A stretch of 28,362 nt of DNA from an uncultured Archangium sp. GTDB lineage: Bacteria > Myxococcota > Myxococcia > Myxococcales > Myxococcaceae. Shown here in pieces: positions 1 to 6,700 of this stretch; positions within the stretch are counted from its first letter, which is position 1, and every line of letters begins with the position of its first letter. Position numbers and translations under genes: made by a program. Below the pieces are notes generated by a model. It ran no database searches. It was given only the letters and a program-made list of their open reading frames with translations, and was not told the origin of the DNA. The stretch is from positions 1 to 28,362 of the forward strand of contig CAMLFP010000020.1 of the NCBI GenBank assembly GCA_946479335.1, read 5' to 3'.

Positions 1-1
1 G

Positions 2-79
2 CGCATGAAGGACGAGCGCCCCGAGCTGCCCGCGGCGCTGCGCGAGAAGCTCGACACGACCGTCACCGCCGCTTCGTAG
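2..79 (+). CDS. C-terminal end of an unidentified protein (partial)
   Basis: The frame beginning at base 2 is open from the window edge to a TAG at 77-79 and encodes 25 residues ending ...LDTTVTAAS. Codons are G/C-rich at third positions, as in the neighbouring genes, so this is probably the tail of a real gene that starts outside the window. It converges on the next gene, with only three bases between the two stop codons. Too little is present to assign a family or function. Confidence 0.5.
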   Translation, partial: RMKDERPELPAALREKLDTTVTAAS

Positions 80-82
80 TCG

Positions 83-727
83 TCATGGAAACTCGAAGAG
101 CGCCGCGTCGAGCGCGGTGTGCGTCAGTTTCGTCACGTGCGTCGTGAGGGCGCTGGGCCGACCGTTCTTCGGAAGTCCCGAGCGTTGGAGCGGTATGCCC
201 GGGAGGTACGCCGCGAACGAGGGATGCAGCCCTACCCACGTGAGCGTCATCAGGGAGAGCAACGGCACCACCATCGTGGTGTTGAGCGGCGGGAAGAGTC
301 GCGCGAAGTCAGCGGCAGATTCGAAGCCCAGCGTGCTCCATGGCGCGTAACACGACGCGAACGTCATCAGCGGGAGCTCGTGACGCGCGATGAACTCGTC
401 GCAGCTGATGCCGACGCGCTTCCCCTTCTTGTTCTGTGGCTCGAACGCGTAGCCGACGACCGTTTGCGGAGCGCCGGTCTTGTCGGACACGTCAGTGACG
501 ATGCGCGCCTTCTCGCCGGGGCTGTTGAAGCGGGTGCGCCCGGCCTCGGTGTCACGGAGGATGAGAGTCTCCTCTTTCCCCCGGCGGATGGAGATGCGCA
601 GCATCTTTCCCCGCAGCGACACGGTGGTGACCTGCCGCTGGCCGTCGAGCATCGCTTCGGACACCAGCGTGAAGTCGGCCCACGACGGCATCGCCCAGCA
701 CACGGCACAGAGCAGCACGAGACGCAT
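83..727 (-). CDS. Secreted protein of unknown function, DUF4412-like
   Basis: A 214-residue protein starting at ATG 727, with a GGAGG about 12 bases upstream. The N-terminus (MRLVLLCAVCWAMPSWA, then DF) looks like a signal peptide cut after Ala17, so the protein is probably periplasmic or exported. The mature part opens with short alternating beta-type segments (a Val/Thr-rich strand, then LRGKMLRISIRRGKEETLILRD), the pattern of small secreted proteins annotated DUF4412, where a lipoprotein-like sheet holds a bound or reporter group. That assignment is from memory of the pattern and is weak. Residues 150-170 are hydrophobic and could be a membrane-associated helix. There is no enzyme motif. 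It is convergent with the partial gene at the left edge and divergent from the AraC-type regulator, separated by 158 bases in which I see no clear promoter. Confidence 0.7.
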   Translation of the reverse strand: MRLVLLCAVCWAMPSWADFTLVSEAMLDGQRQVTTVSLRGKMLRISIRRGKEETLILRDTEAGRTRFNSPGEKARIVTDVSDKTGAPQTVVGYAFEPQNKKGKRVGISCDEFIARHELPLMTFASCYAPWSTLGFESAADFARLFPPLNTTMVVPLLSLMTLTWVGLHPSFAAYLPGIPLQRSGLPKNGRPSALTTHVTKLTHTALDAALFEFP

Positions 728-885
728 GCGCGCTCTCTACCTCCGGGTGACGCGAGGAGACGACCGTTCATCAGCAACGCCGGGTGACCGCGACCCGCGC
801 TTGCGCACCAGGCGGTTCTTCCCCTCCCGGGGATGGCCGGCGTTCACATTTTGGCGCCCTGGAGAGGTAGAAGTGTGGACTCGCC

Positions 886-1875
886 GTGTCGCTCCCCTCG
901 CGCTACCTCTCGCACCTCCTCGAGCTCACGCGGCGCTTCGGTGTCGACGACGCCGACGTGCTCGAGGGCCTGTCGCTGGAGGGAGACGTGCGCGTCACCA
1001 CCGCGCAGTTGGTGCCGATTCTCGAGCGCGCCCGCGCGTTGACCGGCGAGCAGGGCCTCGGCGTGTACCTGGGCCTCGCGATGCGCGCGACGTGGCACGG
1101 CTACCTCGGCTTCGCGGTGCTGGTGGCGCGCGACATGGGCGACGCGTTGGCGCTGGCGGAGCGCTTCATCGCCACCGTCACGCCAGCGCTCTCGCTGCGC
1201 GTCGTGCCCGAGGGTGCGTGCACCGCGGTCATCATCGAGGAGCGCGAAGACTTCGGCCCGGCGCGCGACTTCATCGTGCCCGCGTTGGCGGTGGGCCTCG
1301 CGTCCATCGCGGAGTCGCTCACCGGCAAGCAGGTCGACGGGCGCCTGGAGCTGGCGCTGCCGGAGCCGAAGTGGTTCGCGCCGCTGGCCGCCGCCAACCC
1401 GCGCCTGCGCCGCGTCACCTTCGGCACTCCAGCGCACCGGCTGGTGTTCGACGCTGCGTGGCTCAAGACGCCGTTTCATCAGGCCGACGCGGCCGCGCAG
1501 AAGCTCGCCGCCGAGCAATGCGAGCGCGAGCTCAAGGCGCTGCAGGCCGCGGCGGGCTTCTCCGCGCGCGTGAAGGAGCTGCTCTTCTCACCCGCGGGCG
1601 TGCGCGACGTCGACGCCATCGCGAAGGCGTTGTCGACCAGCGCGCGCACCTTGAAGCGGCGGCTGCAGGGCGAGGGCACCAGCTACACCGAGCTGTTGGA
1701 AGCCGAGCGCCGCGCGCGCGCCGAGCTGCTGCTGACGCAGGGCACGCTGTCGGTGAAGGAGGTCGCCGCGCAGCTGGGCTATGCGGACACCGCGGCCTTC
1801 AGTCACGCCTTCACGCGGTGGAGCGGCGTCTCGCCCAGCGAGTTCCAGCGCGCGCGCGGTCGCGGCAACGCCTGA
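886..1875 (+). CDS. AraC-family transcriptional regulator
   Basis: A 329-residue DNA-binding regulator. Residues 15-200 match the arrangement of the arabinose-binding-type N-terminal domain of OruR/ArgR-like AraC proteins (ligand-sensing, with hydrophobic segments such as GYLGFAVLVARDMGDALAL). The C-terminal 85 residues form the double helix-turn-helix: first HTH around VDAIAKALSTSARTLKRRL, second around SVKEVAAQLGYADTAAFSHAF, followed by the usual SGVSPSEFQ ending. GTG 886 is the first start after an in-frame TAG at 868, so the N-terminus is well bounded, although the nearest GGAGAGG (861-867) is rather far from it. The ligand is unknown. Family members often control a neighbouring catabolic gene. 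Here the nearest catabolic gene is the fused flavoprotein at 4194-6437, but two unrelated genes lie between, so a link is speculative. Confidence 0.9.
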   Translation: MSLPSRYLSHLLELTRRFGVDDADVLEGLSLEGDVRVTTAQLVPILERARALTGEQGLGVYLGLAMRATWHGYLGFAVLVARDMGDALALAERFIATVTPALSLRVVPEGACTAVIIEEREDFGPARDFIVPALAVGLASIAESLTGKQVDGRLELALPEPKWFAPLAAANPRLRRVTFGTPAHRLVFDAAWLKTPFHQADAAAQKLAAEQCERELKALQAAAGFSARVKELLFSPAGVRDVDAIAKALSTSARTLKRRLQGEGTSYTELLEAERRARAELLLTQGTLSVKEVAAQLGYADTAAFSHAFTRWSGVSPSEFQRARGRGNA

Positions 1876-1881
1876 CGCCCT

Positions 1882-2343
1882 TCAGCGCTTGCGCGCCGCG
1901 AGCCTCGCCATCACCGACTGGATGTTGGCCTGCGCCAGCGCGAGGTTGAGGCGCGTGAAGTCGATGGGCTTGGTGAGGAAGTGGTTGGCGCCCAGCGCCT
2001 TCACCTCCGCCTCGGAGTAGCGCGTCACGTACGCCGTCATCACGATGATGGGCAGGTGCGGCAACACGGGGATGTCTCGCGCGTACGCGGGGACGCCGGG
2101 CAGCGACATGCCGCGCAGCGCGCGCACCAGCATCAACCCGTCGAGCTTGCTGCCCTGGAGCTCCACGTCCATCAGCACCGCGTAGAGCGAGTCGCCGTGC
2201 TGCTTGAGGAGCTCCGCCGCCGCGACGTCGGTGGGCGCGTTCACCAGCTCGTACCGCTGCTGCAACCGCAGCTGCGCCAACGTGAAAGTGTCGGCGTCGT
2301 CTTCGACGTACAAGACGAGCGGCTTGGTGGGCGCGGCACTCAC
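1882..2343 (-). CDS. Single-domain response regulator (CheY-like receiver)
   Basis: A 153-residue stand-alone phosphoacceptor domain with no output domain. The acidic pocket is E14-D15-D16 (LYVEDDAD), the phosphoacceptor is D59 (VLMDVELQ), the switch threonine is T103 (VMTAYV) and the conserved lysine is K125 (LTKPID). An insertion of about 15 residues (RGMSLPGVPAYARD) precedes the beta-4 strand and is longer than in typical CheY. I take GTG 2343 as the start because the receiver fold begins directly after it. The reading frame stays open further upstream, but that stretch is low-complexity antisense of the next gene. It ends 6 bases from the AraC gene's stop codon and is divergent from the membrane protein at 2413. 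No histidine kinase lies nearby, so its partner is probably encoded elsewhere. Confidence 0.88.
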   Translation of the reverse strand: MSAAPTKPLVLYVEDDADTFTLAQLRLQQRYELVNAPTDVAAAELLKQHGDSLYAVLMDVELQGSKLDGLMLVRALRGMSLPGVPAYARDIPVLPHLPIIVMTAYVTRYSEAEVKALGANHFLTKPIDFTRLNLALAQANIQSVMARLAARKR

Positions 2344-2412
2344 AGCGCGGCGAACCTTACGGGCGTCACTCAAAATCCGCCACGCCACCTTCGCGCGGTA
2401 TGACGTCGCGTG

Positions 2413-4182
2413 ATGCGCGAAGTCCGCCCGTGGTTGGTGTGCTGTCTGGCGTTGCTCCCGGTGCTGGGCGCGTACGCCAACGCCCCGACGGTGGGCTTCA
2501 TGTGGGACGACCAGATTCTCATTCAGCAGAACGTGCAGATTCACACCCTGCACGCGCCCTGGGAGTACCTGACGCGCGTCTTCTGGCAGCACGCCTTCAT
2601 GTACGGCGAGGGCCACGCCTTCTACCGGCCGCTGGTGAACTTCAGCTTCGCGCTCGACTGGCAGCTGTGGGGCGGCGCGCCGGCCGGCTTCCACGTCGTG
2701 AACCTCGTGCTGCACCTGCTGGTGTGCACGCTGGTCTTCTCGCTGGCGGTCTCGCGCGGCGCCAACGTGTGGAGTGCCGCGGCGTGCACCGCGCTCTTCG
2801 GCGTGATGCCGCGACTCACGGAGTCGGTGACGTGGGTGGTGGGGCGCACCGACCTCCTCGCGGCGCTCTTCGTGTTGTCGGCGGTGCGGCTGCAGCCGGC
2901 GGGTACCGCAGGTCGCGCGGGGTGGAAGAGCGTCGGCGCGGCGGTGCTGGTGTTGCTCGGGCTGCTCTCGAAGGAGGTCGCCATCGTCGGCGCGTTGATG
3001 CTCGCTGGCGAGGCGCTGCTGCGTGCGCGCGCGAAGCCGGGTGCGTGGCGCGCGGAGGTTCCATTGCTGGGTGCGCTGGGCGTGGCCGTCATCGCGTGGC
3101 TGGTGCTGCGTTCGGGCGTGTCGTCGTCAGCGCCGCTGCGGCTCCATGACGTCAGCACCTTCCTTGCGGGCGTCGGCCACTACGTGTGGATGGTGGTGAC
3201 GCCGTGGAACCCCGTCGCGCAGATTGGGCTCGTCTTCGACCCGGAGCCGTGGGCCATCGCGCTCGGCGCCGTCGCGTCGCTGCTGTTGGGCTGGGGGCTC
3301 GTGCACTTCGCGCGCAGCGCCGCGCCATGGCGTGCGGTGTGGGTCGCGGGTGCGGCGACCGGCGTGGTGATGGTCACGTTGGTCGCGCTGACCGTCTACA
3401 CGATGGCGTCAGACCGGTTTTTGTATCTCCCGCTCGCGCTGCTGGCGGTCGTCGCCGCGCAAGCGACCTGGCCGCGCCCGGCGTTGCTGGCGGCGGTGCC
3501 GGTGGTGCTGGTCTTCGCCATCGTTACCTCGCGGCGCAATGAGGTGTGGGCCAGCCCGCTGCGCTTCTGGCAACACGTGGTGGCCACCGCCGACCCGCGC
3601 AACCCGGGCGCCATCGCGGGCCTGGGGGACGCGCTCTTCGAGGTGAACCGCTTCGAAGACGCGAAGCCGCTGTTCGAGCGCGCGGAGGCGATGCGTGTGT
3701 GGGAAGGGCACTCGCCGTGGCCGCTCAGCATCGCCGTCACCGACTCGCGCCTCGGGCTCGACTTCGCGGCGGTCTCGCGCATCGAGCCGGTGGTGAAGGC
3801 GGAGCCGATGTGGCGGCGCGCGGCGTACTCGCTGGTGCTGGTGCGCGCCCGCGCGGGTGACTTCAACGGCGCGCGTGAAGCGGTGCGCGCAGCGCAGGAG
3901 CGCTTCGGCGACGACGAGTTCCTCCGCGACCTCGAGCAACGCGTGCGTGAGGGTGAAGCGGGCGTCACCAGCGCCGACGCACGGACGCGCGCGCGGGCAC
4001 TGCACACGCTGGGCGCCACGCGGAAGGCCGAAGCCGAGTACCTGCGCATCGATGACGACGAGGCGCGGCGGTGGTTGGTCATCTACGGCTCCGAGGCCAG
4101 CGCGCGCGCCGCGGCCGCGAAGTTGCCCGGCGACGAGGGCGTGCAGGCCGAGTTGAACGAACGTTTCCTGACAGGAGAGTAA
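2413..4182 (+). CDS. TMTC-like GT-C membrane glycosyltransferase with TPR-type tail
   Basis: A 589-residue integral membrane protein with about 10 hydrophobic spans over residues 8-390 and a soluble C-terminal part (400-589) of TPR-like helical pairs (IAGLGDALFEVNRFEDAKPLFERAEAM). After the first span comes W31-D32-D33, then an FYRPLVNFSFALDWQLWG segment, a VNLVLHLL helix, WVVGRTDLLAAL and LLSKE. This string of motifs is characteristic of TMTC/PMT-like GT-C proteins, which in animals transfer mannose from a polyprenyl-phosphate carrier to Ser/Thr on the non-cytosolic side. The acidic pair after the first span is the usual catalytic site in GT-C folds. The substrate here is unknown. ATG 2413 is preferred over the overlapping GTG 2410. 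The next gene starts 11 bases downstream and may be co-transcribed. Related proteins are encoded at 11112-13250 and 18418-19938. Confidence 0.82.
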   Translation: MREVRPWLVCCLALLPVLGAYANAPTVGFMWDDQILIQQNVQIHTLHAPWEYLTRVFWQHAFMYGEGHAFYRPLVNFSFALDWQLWGGAPAGFHVVNLVLHLLVCTLVFSLAVSRGANVWSAAACTALFGVMPRLTESVTWVVGRTDLLAALFVLSAVRLQPAGTAGRAGWKSVGAAVLVLLGLLSKEVAIVGALMLAGEALLRARAKPGAWRAEVPLLGALGVAVIAWLVLRSGVSSSAPLRLHDVSTFLAGVGHYVWMVVTPWNPVAQIGLVFDPEPWAIALGAVASLLLGWGLVHFARSAAPWRAVWVAGAATGVVMVTLVALTVYTMASDRFLYLPLALLAVVAAQATWPRPALLAAVPVVLVFAIVTSRRNEVWASPLRFWQHVVATADPRNPGAIAGLGDALFEVNRFEDAKPLFERAEAMRVWEGHSPWPLSIAVTDSRLGLDFAAVSRIEPVVKAEPMWRRAAYSLVLVRARAGDFNGAREAVRAAQERFGDDEFLRDLEQRVREGEAGVTSADARTRARALHTLGATRKAEAEYLRIDDDEARRWLVIYGSEASARAAAAKLPGDEGVQAELNERFLTGE

Positions 4183-4193
4183 GAGGCGCTCCC

Positions 4194-6437
4194 ATGCGCA
4201 TCGTCAGCATCGGCGGCGGGCCCGCCGGCCTCTACTTCTCGTTGTTGATGAAGAAGTCGTTCCCGCACGTCGACCTCGAGGTCTTCGAGAAGAACAAGCC
4301 CGACGACACCTTCGGCTGGGGCGTCGTCTTCTCGAAGGAGACGCTGGGCAACTTCCGCGAGGCAGACCCGGAGTCGCTGGACGCCATCGAGGCGCGCTTC
4401 GCCTACTGGGACGACATTGAGACGTACGTGCGCGGCGTGAAGACGGTGTCGACGGGCCACGGCTTCTGCGGGTTGGCGCGCCGCGAGCTGCTGCAGTTGC
4501 TGCATGCGCGCTGCGCGGAGCTGGGCGTGAAGCTGAACTTCTCCGCCGACCTCTCGCCCGACGCGCTGCCGAAGGCCGACCTCATCCTCGCGGCCGACGG
4601 GGTGCACTCACCGATTCGCGAGAAGTTCGCCGCCGACTTCCGCCCGCATGTCGACTGGCGCAAGTGCAAGTTCACGTGGCTGGGCACCACGAAGCCGCTC
4701 AAGGCCTTCACCTTCCACTTCAAGGAGACGCCGCACGGCCTCTTTCAGGTGCACGCGTACCCGTTTCAAGACGGGCTCTCGACGTTCATCGTCGAGTGTC
4801 GCGAAGAGGTGTGGAAGGCGGCGGGCCTCGACACGAAGTCAGAGGCCGAGTCGGTCGCGTTCCTCGAGGCGCTCTTCAAGGACGAGCTCGACGGCCACCC
4901 GCTGCTGGCCAACAAGTCCATCTGGCGCACCTTCCCCACCATCACCTGCGACCGCTGGGTGCGCGGCAACGTGGTGCTGCTGGGCGACGCGGCGCACACC
5001 GCGCACTTCTCCATCGGCTCCGGCACCAAGCTGGCGATGGAAGACGCCATCGCGCTGCGCGACTCGCTGAAGCTGCACGGCCTCGACGTCGAGAAGGCGC
5101 TGACGCACTACGAGGCCACGCGCCGCACCGACGTCATCCGCACGCAGCGCGCAGCGCAGACCAGCCTCGAGTGGTTCGAGAACTCCGCGCGCTACGTCAA
5201 CCAGCCGCCGGAGCAGTTCACCTTCAACCTGATGACGCGCAGCAAGCGCATCACGTGGGACAACCTGCGGCTGCGAGACCCGGCGCTGGTGAAGCGCGCC
5301 GACGAGTCGTTCGCCACGCGCCACGGTTCGAAGCGCAACTCCGATGGCAGCGCGCCGCCGCCGCTCTTCGCGCCGATGACGTTGCGCTCGCTGAAGTTGG
5401 ACAACCGCGTCGTCGTCTCGCCGATGTGCCAGTACTCCGCGGAAGACGGGCTGGTGAATGACTGGCACCTCGTGCACCTCGGCAGCCGCGCGATGGGCGG
5501 CGCCGGGCTGGTGTTGACGGAGATGACCGACGTCTCGCCCGAAGGCCGCATCACGCACGGCTGCGCGGGCCTGTGGAGCGACGCGCACGAGGCCGCGTGG
5601 AAGCGCGTGGTGGACTTCGTGCACGCGCGCAGCGCCGCGAAAATCGGCATTCAGCTCGCGCACGCCGGCCGCAAGGCGAGCTGCTCGGTGCCGTGGGAGG
5701 GCGACACCGCGCTCAAGGCCCACGAAGCGCCGTGGGAGACGCTGGGGCCGTCAGCGCTGCCGTACAAGCCGGGCTGGCACACGCCGAAGGAGATGACCCG
5801 CGCCGACATGGAGCGCCTCACGCAGGCCTTCGTGGACGCCACGACGCGCGCGCACCGCGCCGGGTTCGACTTCATCGAGGTGCACATGGCGCACGGCTAT
5901 CTGCTCTCGTCGTTCCTCTCTCCGCTCTCGAACCGGCGCACCGATGCGTACGGCGGCTCGCTCGAGCACCGCATGCGCTGGCCGCTGGAGGTCTTCGAGG
6001 CGATGCGCGCCGCGTGGCCGAAGGAGAAGGCGATGGGCGTGCGCGTGTCGGCGACCGACTGGCTGGGCCCGACCGGGCAGACCATCGAAGACACCATCGC
6101 GCTGGCGCGGGAGCTGAAACGCCGCGGCTGCGACGTCATCGACGTCAGCACCGCCGGCAACGTGCCGGAGTCGAAGCCGGAGTACGGCCGCATGTACCAG
6201 GTGCCCTACGCCGAGGCGGTGAAGGTGGCCGTCGACATTCCGGTGATGGCGGTGGGCGCCATCATGGGCGCAGACCACGCCAACACCGTCATCGGCGCTG
6301 GCCGGGCAGACTTCGCCGTCATCGCGCGCGAGCACCTCTCTGACCCGTACCTCACGCACCGGCACGCGCAGGCGGAGCAGGTCGACTCGGTCTGGTGGGC
6401 GCCGCAGTACGAGGTGGTGAAGCCGCGCCGCCGCTAG
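4194..6437 (+). CDS. Fused FAD monooxygenase / OYE reductase (2-aminobenzoyl-CoA or salicylyl-CoA hydroxylase type)
   Basis: A 747-residue, two-domain flavoenzyme. Residues 1-385 are an FAD-dependent aromatic hydroxylase with dinucleotide motif G7-G-G-P-A-G12 and the ribityl-binding G264-D265 segment (VVLLGDAAHTAHFSIGSG). Residues 390-747 are an old-yellow-enzyme FMN domain of the YqjM type: C412 and Y414 in PMCQYS, the HAGRKAS segment, H564 and H567 in HMAHGY, and the SPLSNRRTDAYGGS loop. This fusion is the architecture of 2-aminobenzoyl-CoA monooxygenase/reductase from Azoarcus and of proteins annotated as bifunctional salicylyl-CoA 5-hydroxylase/oxidoreductase. These hydroxylate, and in the aminobenzoyl case also reduce, a CoA-bound aromatic ring in the cytoplasm. 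Which substrate applies cannot be told from sequence. GGAG and AGAGG lie just upstream of ATG 4194. No CoA ligase or ring-cleavage gene is present in the window, so it is isolated from a pathway. The TAG stop abuts the inverted-repeat element. Confidence 0.9.
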   Translation: MRIVSIGGGPAGLYFSLLMKKSFPHVDLEVFEKNKPDDTFGWGVVFSKETLGNFREADPESLDAIEARFAYWDDIETYVRGVKTVSTGHGFCGLARRELLQLLHARCAELGVKLNFSADLSPDALPKADLILAADGVHSPIREKFAADFRPHVDWRKCKFTWLGTTKPLKAFTFHFKETPHGLFQVHAYPFQDGLSTFIVECREEVWKAAGLDTKSEAESVAFLEALFKDELDGHPLLANKSIWRTFPTITCDRWVRGNVVLLGDAAHTAHFSIGSGTKLAMEDAIALRDSLKLHGLDVEKALTHYEATRRTDVIRTQRAAQTSLEWFENSARYVNQPPEQFTFNLMTRSKRITWDNLRLRDPALVKRADESFATRHGSKRNSDGSAPPPLFAPMTLRSLKLDNRVVVSPMCQYSAEDGLVNDWHLVHLGSRAMGGAGLVLTEMTDVSPEGRITHGCAGLWSDAHEAAWKRVVDFVHARSAAKIGIQLAHAGRKASCSVPWEGDTALKAHEAPWETLGPSALPYKPGWHTPKEMTRADMERLTQAFVDATTRAHRAGFDFIEVHMAHGYLLSSFLSPLSNRRTDAYGGSLEHRMRWPLEVFEAMRAAWPKEKAMGVRVSATDWLGPTGQTIEDTIALARELKRRGCDVIDVSTAGNVPESKPEYGRMYQVPYAEAVKVAVDIPVMAVGAIMGADHANTVIGAGRADFAVIAREHLSDPYLTHRHAQAEQVDSVWWAPQYEVVKPRRR

Positions 6438-6600
6438 CAGGCTGCTGAAAACTCCGAGAACGACCGCCTTTCTGGCGGCGTGAGCACCGTTTCTCTCGAT
6501 GCGTTCAAACGCCGCGCTCGGAAAACCGAGTCGCGCGAGGCGGATTCCTCGCGCAACTGCGTGCCGATGGGTGCTCAGAACTCGTTTTTCAGCAGCCTGC
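6437..6600. repeat. 164-bp element with 15-bp terminal inverted repeats (MITE-like)
   Basis: The ends GCAGGCTGCTGAAAA (6437-6451) and TTTTCAGCAGCCTGC (6586-6600) are perfect inverted repeats. The interior is also strongly self-complementary: CCGCC/GGCGG (6464-6468 with 6474-6478), TGAGCACC/GGTGCTCA (6481-6488 with 6570-6577), CTCGG/CCGAG around AAAA (6517-6530) and GCGCGAGG/CCTCGCGC (6533-6540 with 6547-6554). It encodes no convincing protein. Terminal repeats of this look occur on insertion sequences, so a non-autonomous miniature element mobilised in trans is the best reading. No target-site duplication is evident. The first base is also the last base of the upstream TAG stop, so the insertion may have trimmed or supplied that stop. 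Lying between convergent genes, it could also act as a two-way terminator. The next 100 bases (6601-6700) carry no gene, only a 7-bp inverted repeat GTGGTGC/GCACCAC (6648-6654 with 6684-6690). Confidence 0.7.
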
Positions 6601-6700
6601 GAGTGCGCCGTGCCTTGCGCGAAGACGTCGATCCGCGTCGTCGCCGGGTGGTGCTCCGTCGGGCGCGCCGGTCGCCGGTGGGCGCACCACGTGGAGTGGC

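Noticed and set aside
480..1949. A 489-residue plus-strand frame over the AraC regulator
   Set aside because: It is rich in Arg and Ala with no domains and runs in a shifted frame across the regulator, whose HTH motifs are clear.
4071..4193. N-terminal extension of the flavoprotein frame upstream of ATG 4194
   Set aside because: The extension overlaps the preceding gene and has no FAD-fold similarity. ATG 4194 has ribosome-binding sites and starts exactly at the Rossmann motif.
6437..6600. Structured non-coding RNA or riboswitch in the inverted-repeat element
   Set aside because: The stems are real, but perfect terminal repeats and the location between convergent genes fit a mobile miniature element better. 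No known RNA motif was recognised.
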